This document shows, piece after piece, positions 8,774 through 17,069 of a stretch of DNA of 64,000 bases. Where the stretch lies: the NCBI GenBank assembly GCA_003160635.1, contig PMLV01000077.1, forward strand, positions 67,386 to 131,385, written 5' to 3'. The DNA is from Acidimicrobiaceae bacterium (GTDB taxonomy: Bacteria > Actinomycetota > Acidimicrobiia > Acidimicrobiales > RAAP-2). Numbering within the stretch: the stretch's first letter is position 1; the number at the start of each line of letters is the position of its first letter. The notes below the pieces were generated by a model. It ran no database searches, had not been told where the DNA came from, and was given only the letters and a program-made list of their open reading frames with translations. The position numbers and the translations under genes are program-made.

Positions 8774-9330
8774 GGCCGATCCTCGATGCCATCGTCGAGT
8801 TGCATGACAGGTTGGATGCGGCGGGGATCCACCACGCCTTCGGGGGAGCATTCGCGTTGCTGTGGTGTACCGGCGAGCCGAGGACGACAGTCGATATCGA
8901 TCTGAACATCTTCGTTCCGCCGACCGAGACTCAGCGTGTCCTCGACGCGATGCCCGAAGAGATCGTGGCCACCGATGACGAGATGACACAATTGATGACC
9001 GCTGGCCAATGCCGGTTGATGTTCGATCGCATCCCCGTCGATGTCTTCTTGGACACGACCCCCTTCCACGACGATCTACGCCTCCATGTCAGTGAGCATC
9101 AGCTGGTCAACAGGAAGCTTCCTTTCCTCGGCTGTAATGACCTTGCCGTCTTCAAGATCTTTTTCAATCGCCGTAAGGACTGGGCGGACATTGAAGAGAT
9201 GCTGCGAGCGGGACGGCTTGACGTCCCATACGTAAGCGGAATTCTCAGTGAGTATCTCGGACCTGACGATGAACGGATTCGTGAGCTGCATGCCATCCGC
9301 GACGAGATACTCCGTTCGTCAGATCCTTGA
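8770..9330 (+). CDS. Nucleotidyltransferase-fold protein (AbiEii/MNT-like, putative toxin)
   Basis: 186 residues. The nucleotidyltransferase signature is visible early: HHAFGGAFALLW followed by RTTVDIDLNIFV (GG...D-x-D-L), with a third acidic residue probably in IPVDVFLD. Later motifs (NRKLPFLGCNDLAVFKIFF, KDWADIEEML) match the helical part of AbiEii/DUF1814-type proteins. Coupled to the upstream XRE gene, it is a candidate toxin that nucleotidylates tRNA or protein; the target is not visible. Confidence 0.75.
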   Translation: MRPILDAIVELHDRLDAAGIHHAFGGAFALLWCTGEPRTTVDIDLNIFVPPTETQRVLDAMPEEIVATDDEMTQLMTAGQCRLMFDRIPVDVFLDTTPFHDDLRLHVSEHQLVNRKLPFLGCNDLAVFKIFFNRRKDWADIEEMLRAGRLDVPYVSGILSEYLGPDDERIRELHAIRDEILRSSDP

Positions 9331-9636
9331 GTTTGGCGGGCATCGAGCGGATCCGTTTCCGCGCCTTCGACATGTCGACCACCTATGACGCGGCGCACTC
9401 GGCCATCTTGCCCGGGCCTCCCAGGTGGTTGACCCCTTTCACCTCATCGCACTCGCCAATGATAAATGGATCGTTGTGTGGACGGGACGCTGGGGCCATC
9501 AAGAGCATGGTTGGGTAGTGATAACAAAGATCTCGAGATCGCCGCACGCCTGACCCTTTCTGACGCCACTGCGGCGCGTGCAAGACTTTTGGGCTCGTCA
9601 GCGCTTCCGACGGCGCCGTCGTAAAGGAGTGAACTC
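9331..9636. other. Intergenic stretch with a possible gene fragment
   Basis: A 42-codon frame at 9425-9553 (GTG start) reads VDPFHLIALANDKWIVVWTG, which looks protein-like but is short and unrecognised, so it may be a gene remnant. The rest shows nothing beyond the good ribosome site (AAAGGAG, 9624-9630) of the next gene. Confidence 0.35.
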
Positions 9637-10218
9637 GTGGAGTTGTCAGTTCGATTCGATGCCGCATTGAAGCTCGCATCGGACCTCCATCGCACCCAGA
9701 TGCGCAAGAGCACCAACATCCCTTACCTGGCACATTTGCTGGCCGTGGCGGGTCTGGTGCTCGAGCACGGCGGCACCGAGGACGAAGCAATCGCCGGACT
9801 GCTGCACGATGCAGTGGAGGACCAGGGCGGGAAGCCCACACTGGAGCTCATCAGACAGGAATTCGGCGATGGCGTGGCCGACCTCGTCTTTGCCCTCAGC
9901 GACACCGATGTCACGCCCAAGCCACCCTGGCGTGCCCGCAAGGAGCAATACCTCAGCCACCTGGAGGAGGCGTCGACGGGGGTACTGCTAGTTTCCGCCG
10001 CGGACAAGCTGCACAACGCCCGCTCCATCGTGAGGGACTACCTCGATTTCGGCGAGGACCTGTGGAACCGTTTCAGTGCCCCGTCGAGCGATCAGATTTG
10101 GTACTACCGAGCACTATCCGACGTCTTTCGCCGGCGCCTGGGCGGACCACTCGCCTCGGATCTCTCCCGGACGGTGGCCGATCTCGAATGGCTCATGGTC
10201 TCGCCGCGGATTGAGTGA
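9637..10218 (+). CDS. HD-domain phosphohydrolase (SpoT/MESH1-like)
   Basis: 193 residues with metal-binding HD motifs of the RelA/SpoT hydrolase type: PYLAHLLAVAGLVLEHGG, AGLLHDAVEDQGG (HD pair) and the late LLVSAADKLHNARSI (Asp of the KLHN motif). A synthetase domain is absent. Members of this small-HD group hydrolyse (p)ppGpp or related nucleotides. The start is GTG with AAAGGAG seven bases upstream. It sits between a nucleotidyltransferase toxin-like pair and a SIR2 gene, so a nucleotide-signal-clearing role in defence is conceivable but not shown. Confidence 0.75.
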   Translation: MELSVRFDAALKLASDLHRTQMRKSTNIPYLAHLLAVAGLVLEHGGTEDEAIAGLLHDAVEDQGGKPTLELIRQEFGDGVADLVFALSDTDVTPKPPWRARKEQYLSHLEEASTGVLLVSAADKLHNARSIVRDYLDFGEDLWNRFSAPSSDQIWYYRALSDVFRRRLGGPLASDLSRTVADLEWLMVSPRIE

Positions 10219-10288
10219 AGGCGGGTTACCGGCCGCGACAGAGGTTTCGGGCCAGGGAGCAGTCTCCTCCTAGATATGCCATCGTTCG

Positions 10289-11869
10289 GTGATGGAGGGT
10301 CACCTGTTCATCATCGACGGGAATCTCACGAAGTTGTCCTGTGACGCATGGCTGTTACCTACAGATGGTGGTTTCTTCGTGGAGAGTTGGTGTGCAGAGC
10401 TCGTCGGATTGGTGCAGGAGGGGATTCTCGAAGCTCAACCATGGGCAGAGGGTGAGCGGTTCCGCCCGTTCACAGAGGAGCCTCCCGAGTCGAATCCGTG
10501 GGTATGGCTCGGAAACGTTGGGCGAGATGAGCGATGGTCTGCAGATTGGTTCGCGAGCCAGGCCGGTGAATTCGTGAAACAGGCATCGCACCGAATTGAG
10601 TCGCTCAAAGTCGCGAGGCCTCCTAAGAGTGGAGACCTTCCGCCTCTCTTGGCCGTGAATGCCCTTGGGTCTGGCAAGGGTGGAAAAGCTTCAGAAAAGG
10701 GGGCCCTGTTCGAGGCCCTCATTCCGAGACTCCGATCATCTGCTGAGCAATGTTGCGTTGACGTGGTTTTGGTCACAAAAGGAAGGGCGGCGTATTCAGC
10801 GGCGCAAAGAGTAAGGCGGAAGTTGGTCGATAGTGACGACGCAAAGTGGGCGATTGATGAGACCTGGAGGCTCGGACCCAATGCTCCAAACCTCCAACCG
10901 ATCGCCGAGGACTTAGCGCAATCGGTTCAACGAGACAATCTCGTGTTGTTCTTCGGGGCCGGAGTCAGCATTGACGCCGGCATCCCTCCATGGCAAGCCC
11001 TTCTCGACGAAATCGCGCGCGATGCGGGTCTAGGGGGTCAGTTGGATCAGCTCAGAAACCTGGATCTGAGAGACCAAGCTGCCATAGTGGGTCGTCTGCT
11101 CGAAGAGGACGGTAGATCACTCGGTCAACTTGTGGCAACGCACACATCAGCCACGAAATACTCATTGGCTCACGGCCTCCTTGCGTCGCTCGCTGTGCGT
11201 GAGGCCGTGACTACCAACTATGACAACCTCTTTGAGGCGGCGGTTGGCAACGGTGAAGGTGGACTGGCAGTACTCCCGGGAAACGCCGTCAAACCCTCAC
11301 AGCGATGGTTGTTGAAGTTACATGGAAGCATTGAGGACGAGAACAACATCGTCCTGACCCGGGACGATTACCTCGGTATTGCTACAAGACGCGGTGCTCT
11401 AATCGGGCTGGTGCAGGCAATGTTAATGACGAAGAAGATGCTCTTTGTAGGTTATTCGTTGACGGATGAGGATTTTCACTCGCTCATCAGCGACGTTCGC
11501 ATGGCCGTTCCTCCCGGACAGAATCTCGGAGTGGTAATCACACTTCTGCACAATGACTTCTTTGAAAAGCTTTGGAACAGAGACATCCGAGTGGCTCCGA
11601 TGTTGACGTCCAGCAGCGAGCCAAGCGAAGCAGACAATGCAGTGGCAGCGAGGCTAGTGCTGGTTTTTCTCGATCTCGTCGGATTTTTGGCGGCTGATTT
11701 GGATGCCTTCATGCTTAAGCCCGACTACGACAGCATGCTTACTGACGATGAAAAACTTCTAGCTGCAGCGCTCGAACAACTTTCACATTCCGTGTCATCC
11801 CTAGATGCTCCAGGACTGCGTAGGGTGCGCTCGCTTCTCAGCGACTTTGGTCTGGAACGCGGAGAATAG
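10289..11869 (+). CDS. SIR2-domain protein with N-terminal macro-like region (putative defence NADase)
   Basis: 526 residues. Residues ~200-420 form a SIR2 domain: VLFFGAGVSIDAGIPPW (NAD-binding GAG), AVTTNYDNLFE, LLKLHGSIEDENNIVLT (catalytic-type His) and FVGYSLTDEDFHSLI. Zinc-binding cysteines of true deacetylases are not seen, as in antiviral SIR2 proteins that deplete NAD. Residues 1-180 (LFIIDGNLTKLSCDAWLLPT) begin like a macro/ADP-ribose-binding fold, though this is a weak reading by eye. Lower GC than the neighbouring recBCD. The last ~100 residues are helical and unrecognised. It may be a self-contained antiphage effector. Confidence 0.75.
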   Translation: MMEGHLFIIDGNLTKLSCDAWLLPTDGGFFVESWCAELVGLVQEGILEAQPWAEGERFRPFTEEPPESNPWVWLGNVGRDERWSADWFASQAGEFVKQASHRIESLKVARPPKSGDLPPLLAVNALGSGKGGKASEKGALFEALIPRLRSSAEQCCVDVVLVTKGRAAYSAAQRVRRKLVDSDDAKWAIDETWRLGPNAPNLQPIAEDLAQSVQRDNLVLFFGAGVSIDAGIPPWQALLDEIARDAGLGGQLDQLRNLDLRDQAAIVGRLLEEDGRSLGQLVATHTSATKYSLAHGLLASLAVREAVTTNYDNLFEAAVGNGEGGLAVLPGNAVKPSQRWLLKLHGSIEDENNIVLTRDDYLGIATRRGALIGLVQAMLMTKKMLFVGYSLTDEDFHSLISDVRMAVPPGQNLGVVITLLHNDFFEKLWNRDIRVAPMLTSSSEPSEADNAVAARLVLVFLDLVGFLAADLDAFMLKPDYDSMLTDDEKLLAAALEQLSHSVSSLDAPGLRRVRSLLSDFGLERGE

Positions 11870-11890
11870 GGGATCTCGAAAAAACTGTCC

Positions 11891-12775
11891 TTAACGCTCA
11901 GTCTCGTCGCAGAAGGCATCGATCGTGAGGTGGTGCAGGGCCACCAGATCTTCCATCGTGATGCCGCCTCCGGTGTAGCCACCGGCAAGTGCATACACGA
12001 CTCGTTGTCCTCGCTCTGCGGCCCACTCAGCGACCATCTGCTCACGTACGTTGAGATCGGCCTTACTGACGCCGCTGTTGGCGGGGTCCATCCCCGCGTT
12101 GTACAGCACTAGATCGAAGGTGCCAGCCCGGCCGGCGTGTTGCAGCGCCGTTGCTATGTCGTCGATGTAGCTGCCCGGACCCGAGTACGTGAGGGAGTCC
12201 TGTGCGGCGCTCGGCTCCCAGCTGTCGAACTTCACCGTGGATACGTCGATCTGAACAACCTCATTGGACGATGTCATGGATCGGGTGCCGCCCCCGCAAT
12301 GGGCATCGAAGTCCAGGACGAGGATTCGCTCGGCGCCCCGGTCGAGCGCGTCGGTTGCTGCTACGGCTAGCCCATTGAACGTGCAATAGCCCGCGCCGCG
12401 ATCCCGTCTCGCATGGTGGAGTCCCGACGAGAGAGAGCCCGCCACACGACTGGTGGAGGTCAGGACCTCCGACACGGCAGCGACGAGTCCGGTCGAATGG
12501 GCCGTCGCCATGGTCGGAAGCTTCGGGTCCCACTCGAACCCTTGCGACTCCGCCAGAGCCGAGGGCGTGCCTGTGCGCACGGCCAGTACGTACTCGGGAC
12601 CATGGAGTCGGTCGATGATTTCACTGGTCCGTTCCGTGAAGTGTCCCGGATCGACGACAGTTGCCGAACTGTCGTCTCCGAGAGCCGCGGCCAAGGCTCC
12701 AGATTTGCGGGTGGTGTCGAAGGCGAAGTCGGACGAGACGAACTCAGAGTTGTAGAAGACATTGTGTCGCGTCAT
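11891..12775 (-). CDS. Histone-deacetylase-superfamily hydrolase
   Basis: 294 residues with the zinc deacetylase core: SSGLHHARRDRGAGYCTFNG (paired His and the downstream glycine-tyrosine), ILVLDFDAHCGGGT (D-x-H zinc ligands), YNAGMDPANSG (third Asp ligand) and LAGGYTG near the end. The predicted reaction is Zn-dependent removal of acyl groups from lysine, polyamine or a small molecule. The start overlaps the stop of the ARPP-1 gene by four bases (ATGA), so the two are translationally coupled. It converges on the SIR2 gene with 21 bases between stops. Confidence 0.85.
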   Translation of the reverse strand: MTRHNVFYNSEFVSSDFAFDTTRKSGALAAALGDDSSATVVDPGHFTERTSEIIDRLHGPEYVLAVRTGTPSALAESQGFEWDPKLPTMATAHSTGLVAAVSEVLTSTSRVAGSLSSGLHHARRDRGAGYCTFNGLAVAATDALDRGAERILVLDFDAHCGGGTRSMTSSNEVVQIDVSTVKFDSWEPSAAQDSLTYSGPGSYIDDIATALQHAGRAGTFDLVLYNAGMDPANSGVSKADLNVREQMVAEWAAERGQRVVYALAGGYTGGGITMEDLVALHHLTIDAFCDETER

Positions 12776-13686
12776 CCGGCTTCGACCAGCTCGTCAGGGA
12801 TGGGGAACGCAGCGAGATGCACGAGGGAGCTTTCATAGACGAGGCCGATTCCGGCCACCGCCCCACGGAGCAGGACCTCTTCACCCAATCCCACTCCCCG
12901 GCCAGTGTCGCGGGCCGTCCCGTCAATTTGGGCGAGGAAATGTTCGATCGCCCGGATCGGGTCGGCATTCGAGGGTCGTGAAGGGGCATCGAGCGCGTGT
13001 CCCGCGACGATGCTCCGCAGATAGCGCTCCAACGTTGCGGACTTGTCGAACAGATCCAGACCGACCACCTGCTCACCAATGGTGCAGATCACGCCGATCT
13101 GGCCAGGCACCGTTCGGATCTTTTCGAGCTCGGGAGCAATGCGCTCCTCGATCTCCTCCTGGACATCGTCGAGAGCGGAGGTCTCAGAGAAGACATCGTG
13201 CGCCAGCGACTGCCGCTCGACCTCATTCCATATGAGCCCCTGGTCGGAACGACGACTGGAGACATCATCGGACCTTGGTTCCAACTTCGCCGTCTTGGCC
13301 GCCCGAAGCGATCCGGGAGCATGCTTGCGCGAAGCGGAGACCATTCGTCTCTTTCCCCAGCGTCCCGCCTCGACGCACGAGACCGGCACAACCGTCCGCA
13401 CCTGAGGCGGACAGAGCACGGTCACGTTCATGGTCCGGTTCTGGTCACCGCCGACAAGCATCTCGCCCTCCACAAGGAGAATCGGAATCAGAGCGAGATT
13501 GAAGATCGCCAGTGACGGCACTTCGGGCGGGTCGAGCTCGCTCACCTGAATCATCCCCGCTTCGAACGCTTCGGGCCCGGACAGGTAGGCCGGCCCGGTC
13601 CTTTGCGCTCCCATGAGCGGAAAGACGCTGAGTCCACCGATCGCCAATGCGTCACCCAGCTCCACTTCTACTTCGAACATCTTCAT
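12772..13686 (-). CDS. ARPP-1-type domain protein
   Basis: About 304 residues from ATG 13686, chosen because GGAGGG lies nine bases upstream (the 333-residue track version adds an unlikely leader). It shows features I associate with the ARPP-1 family: GGLSVFPLMG near the start, an ILLVEGEMLVGGDQNRTMNVTVL core, VVPVSCVEAGRWG, and a late AIEHFLAQI section. The family name comes from comparative genomics linking it to ADP-ribosylglycohydrolase and rhodanese-phosphatase genes; its biochemical activity is not known to me. It is coupled to the HDAC-like gene. Confidence 0.6.
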   Translation of the reverse strand: MKMFEVEVELGDALAIGGLSVFPLMGAQRTGPAYLSGPEAFEAGMIQVSELDPPEVPSLAIFNLALIPILLVEGEMLVGGDQNRTMNVTVLCPPQVRTVVPVSCVEAGRWGKRRMVSASRKHAPGSLRAAKTAKLEPRSDDVSSRRSDQGLIWNEVERQSLAHDVFSETSALDDVQEEIEERIAPELEKIRTVPGQIGVICTIGEQVVGLDLFDKSATLERYLRSIVAGHALDAPSRPSNADPIRAIEHFLAQIDGTARDTGRGVGLGEEVLLRGAVAGIGLVYESSLVHLAAFPIPDELVEAG

Positions 13687-13815
13687 TTCCTGATTCCCTC
13701 CGTATGTGTTTTGGAACCAGTATGAAAGGGGGATGTGACAATAACATTGATGTGATTTGGGATTCCGCGCCATAAGTCCAGCTCATAACGGCGATAATAC
13801 GCTGATACATTGCGT

Positions 13816-15066
13816 CTAAACCTCCCACCACTCGCCGTCCCCGTGCACTTCGACGTCGGCGAAATACTCGTCGAACCGATCGCCTGCCTCGGTGTGGATG
13901 GGCACCACTCGGCCGGGCAGCAAAGCGGCCGCAAGAAGCTGGAGGTCGGCCACCGACGCGTGTCCGGACGCGTGGTCGAGGACGAAGGGCACGCCGGCCT
14001 CCTCGAGGGTCCGTCGCATCCGCGCCCCGCTGGGTTCTCTGAGGTAGCCCGGCCACAATGACCAAATCACCGCGCCGTCGTGGAGCACATGTGCCCTTAG
14101 AAGCTCCGGCACCGTCGATGACGGCATGAGGAGTGTCACCTTGTTGCGGTTGGTCAGGAGCCACTCGGGAAACACCCGACAATCCCGTATGAACTCAAGT
14201 CGATTGAACTCGCCACTCTGCTTCACGAGCACTCGTTGGCGATTAGGGATGTACACCTTGTAGTCGGGGAAGCCGGGCTGCGGGATGGTGGGACGAGCGA
14301 TTTCGTGGGCGAGGGTCGCGGTATAGAGATCCGTGACAAGGGTTCGTCCGGTCCGCTTGCTCGCGCGGTAGACCGTCACCAGGCGATCGATGTTCTGGGC
14401 CGAAGAGATGACACAGGCCGCTCCCGTCGTCTCGCTCATGGTCTTCGCAAGGGACAGCTCGACGTCGAGCTCACTACGGGGCTCTTCGTCCCTTGCTTGC
14501 TCACGCCGGATGTGCGTTCCCTCGCAGAGGAGGACATCGATCGGAAGGGGAGGCTGGTCGAGCAGTCGCTTGAAGAGGCTTGCTTTGCGACCGTGTCCGC
14601 GGAAGTCCCCCGAGTAGAACAAGCGCCTCCCCTCTGCCTCGATGAGCAGTGAGTACGAGTCGAATCCACTGTGATCGACGAGGAACGGGGTGACGGTGAA
14701 GGCGCCGATCTGCAGCGGCACACGATCGGACAAGTAGCCGGCCGGGTGAAGTTCGATCCCGGCAGATGAGAAGAGTTCAGCCGCCTTGAGGAGGACGGCC
14801 GCCTCCTTGCCGATGAAAAGCCGCACCCGGGCATCGACCTGGTCGATCAGCCCGTAGTGGTCCATGTGGGGATGTGAGATCAATAATCCGGCCAGGGAGG
14901 GATCGGATCCGTCGGCCAGTCCTGCCACACGGGGTAACGGAACCTGCTCGTTCCACTCCGCCCACAGAGGTTTTCCCACATCGAGGACGATTCGGCTGCC
15001 GTGGGATTCCACCTCGACGCAACTCCCCCCGATCTCGTGGGCCCCACGATGGATCTTGATCTGCAC
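13816..15066 (-). CDS. Metallo-beta-lactamase-fold hydrolase (RNase J-like)
   Basis: 416 residues. The MBL zinc motif is intact: LLISHPHMDHYGLI (H-x-H-x-D-H), FLVDHSGFDSYSLLIE, RLFYSGDFRGHG (Asp ligand), and near the C-terminus HASGHAS and VVPIHTEAGDRF, which are beta-CASP/RNase J-like. The start MQIKIHRGAHEIGGSCVEVE also matches RNase J/CPSF-type openings. It is probably a nuclease rather than a small-molecule hydrolase. It is 129 bp upstream of the ARPP-1 gene on the same strand, so the three may be one functional group though this gap could hold a second promoter. Confidence 0.8.
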   Translation of the reverse strand: MQIKIHRGAHEIGGSCVEVESHGSRIVLDVGKPLWAEWNEQVPLPRVAGLADGSDPSLAGLLISHPHMDHYGLIDQVDARVRLFIGKEAAVLLKAAELFSSAGIELHPAGYLSDRVPLQIGAFTVTPFLVDHSGFDSYSLLIEAEGRRLFYSGDFRGHGRKASLFKRLLDQPPLPIDVLLCEGTHIRREQARDEEPRSELDVELSLAKTMSETTGAACVISSAQNIDRLVTVYRASKRTGRTLVTDLYTATLAHEIARPTIPQPGFPDYKVYIPNRQRVLVKQSGEFNRLEFIRDCRVFPEWLLTNRNKVTLLMPSSTVPELLRAHVLHDGAVIWSLWPGYLREPSGARMRRTLEEAGVPFVLDHASGHASVADLQLLAAALLPGRVVPIHTEAGDRFDEYFADVEVHGDGEWWEV

Positions 15067-15212
15067 GACAGAAGGCTGTCACGTGGGTGTATCGAGTGGA
15101 GGGGTTGCCCACCTCAAGGCCGGTGAAATGTCTGCAAGTGCTTAGGCGGAGTACCAGGTTCCGTTTTGTCCGCGCCGCTCGCGCATTATGGCAGCAATGG
15201 CAGTCGCCTTCC

Positions 15213-16502
15213 TTATGGCTGTCGTGCGAAGAATGGAGAGGGCATCGGAATTGATGCGAACGGAACTTCAGGCATCTGCCGAGTTCTGAACGTGATGACT
15301 GAGAGGCTCGTTCTCCAGTCCTTGACGACATGGAACCGCCATTCCACCTCATCATCGAGCGATTCGACTTGGTGCCGGGTGTAAGGGCCGATCGCCGTCG
15401 TCGTCTTGTGTGCACCGACAACGAAGTCGATGACCGGCGTACCACTAACCTGCTCACTCAGTGACGCCGCGACCAACTCGGGATTGGCTTTCGCCCACAT
15501 CCAGTAGTCGAGACCCTGCAGAGTGAGCATCAAATAGTTGTCGAGTTTCGTCTCCACAATGTGCGGCGGCCCTGGCGGCGCGGCGCCGAGGAAATCAATC
15601 AAGCCGGGTTGATGACCCGGACGCCAGGAAGGAAACTCCGCGGTCAGCAGAGTAAGATCGAATAATCGCCCCGTCAATTCGAATTCATCTTGAATTGTGT
15701 GTTGTAGGCGGTGTTCCTCGTGGCCGCCATCACTCCCACCGGGCTGTCTGTTGGTGATGGCCGTTTCGATCGTAGCTTTCAGAGCCCCGCACTGTTCGTC
15801 GGTTAATTCGGATAGCAGATCAAGCGGCGGCGGTGGCTTCTGCTGGTCAGAGCGAGGTTTGGAATAACGGGTACCCGCCAAGATGCGCAGTCCTCCCCGA
15901 TGACGAGAGATTCGGAGCACCTGACGACCCATCGATTTCCATATGAGATCGTGGCCTCGGTGCCGGGGTGCAAGATCATGATGATGAGTATTCACCCACC
16001 CGACCAGGCTCTCAACCCACGCTGCCTTTTCGTGGAAAAGCGTCCTACTTAGAGTCTCGTCATCAACGCGTTCAAGGCTGTATCCGGCACCCCGTGGACC
16101 CCAATCGTGGATCTGGCCCAGCACCTCATGCTTTGAGGGTATCGCAGCCGAAACCACGCCTGCCGGATCGGTCGGATTGTAAGCCCAAACTTCGACATCG
16201 GTTTTGATCCACGGGAGTCGTTGGAGAGTCGCGCTGGCGCGCTCTTCTGGGAGGACGAGAACTACATGACGATCAGTGCCCAACGACATTCCCCATGCAA
16301 GGGCTTCGTTGTTGGCCTCCCCTGCTCCGGGCCAGCCGATTATCGCCACGATGTCGTCATTGCCATAAAACTTGAACTGCTCCGACAACCTGCTACCCGG
16401 CCAGAGCTGGGATTGAGGTATCGCGGTTTTGATTAGGTCAAGAGCGTGTTGTCCGAAAAATTCGCTCTTCCTCTGGTTCTTTGGATGCTGACTCCGCTCC
16501 AC
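15213..16502 (-). CDS. Uncharacterised protein with PD-(D/E)XK-nuclease-like C-terminus
   Basis: From GTG 16502 (AAGG upstream) the product is 429 residues; the track's 483-residue version would overlap the next small gene. I do not recognise the family. Residues around 300-350 read PGLIDFLGAAP ... HIVETKLDNYLMLTLQGLDYW, where ID and the ExK motif (ETK) after a hydrophobic strand look like a PD-(D/E)XK nuclease core. The N-terminal half is mixed alpha/beta with no signal peptide. It is probably a cargo gene of the island; nuclease function is an inference. Confidence 0.55.
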   Translation of the reverse strand: MERSQHPKNQRKSEFFGQHALDLIKTAIPQSQLWPGSRLSEQFKFYGNDDIVAIIGWPGAGEANNEALAWGMSLGTDRHVVLVLPEERASATLQRLPWIKTDVEVWAYNPTDPAGVVSAAIPSKHEVLGQIHDWGPRGAGYSLERVDDETLSRTLFHEKAAWVESLVGWVNTHHHDLAPRHRGHDLIWKSMGRQVLRISRHRGGLRILAGTRYSKPRSDQQKPPPPLDLLSELTDEQCGALKATIETAITNRQPGGSDGGHEEHRLQHTIQDEFELTGRLFDLTLLTAEFPSWRPGHQPGLIDFLGAAPPGPPHIVETKLDNYLMLTLQGLDYWMWAKANPELVAASLSEQVSGTPVIDFVVGAHKTTTAIGPYTRHQVESLDDEVEWRFHVVKDWRTSLSVITFRTRQMPEVPFASIPMPSPFFARQP

Positions 16503-16587
16503 TACTGCGAACCTTAGGTCAGGACATCGACAGAGGGGGTGGGAGAAGGCGACCTGGAACCCGTGCCCGGAGCCCCTCGCCGGGTCA

Positions 16588-16800
16588 TCAGGTGTCGGTC
16601 GGGTTAATACCGTCAACCCCGGCTGCACTCTTGCGCCGGCGGAATGCTTGAGCCGAGGCGGCATTGGCGCAGCTGGAGCTGCAGTATTTCACCCCGCTCA
16701 GTTTGTATTGGTTGTGCTTTGCCCGCTCGGATTGACGTACAAAGAGGCGGCCGCACTTTTCGCACAACTTCGGGGATAGGCCCGCGGCAACGCGACTCAA
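16588..16800 (-). CDS. Small zinc-finger protein (CGNR-like C-terminal finger), possibly a remnant
   Basis: 70 residues with a C-x2-C ... C-x3-C pattern (LCEKCGRLFVRQSERAKHNQ ... YCSSSCANA), resembling the C-terminal zinc finger of CGNR-type regulators. Full CGNR proteins are about 180-200 residues, so this could be a truncated gene or an independent small protein. Confidence 0.4.
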   Translation of the reverse strand: MSRVAAGLSPKLCEKCGRLFVRQSERAKHNQYKLSGVKYCSSSCANAASAQAFRRRKSAAGVDGINPTDT

Positions 16801-16802
16801 GG

Positions 16803-17069
16803 CTCAGGGAGATGCTCAACTTTCGGCGTAGAGACGAATAAGCCGAACGGTGTCTGCAAACCTGGGTTCTGCTGAGCCTGCCGGGCTACGACCAGTGCAT
16901 CGGGAACGTATGGGCGAACCTTGTCGACCGTCCCAAAGTCTCATCGGGGATCTGGTGAGAACAACACCGAGCTGGCGTTCTCATGGGAATGGGGTGTGGT
17001 CCCCGATAAATTTGGAAAATCCAGTACCCGGGGCTCCCCAATTCGTTCCACAGGCCGTAGGTTCGGGGT
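16803..17069. other. Intergenic region before recC
   Basis: About 270 bp with no supported gene. It must contain the recCBD promoter; I see no clear consensus sites. Confidence 0.4.
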
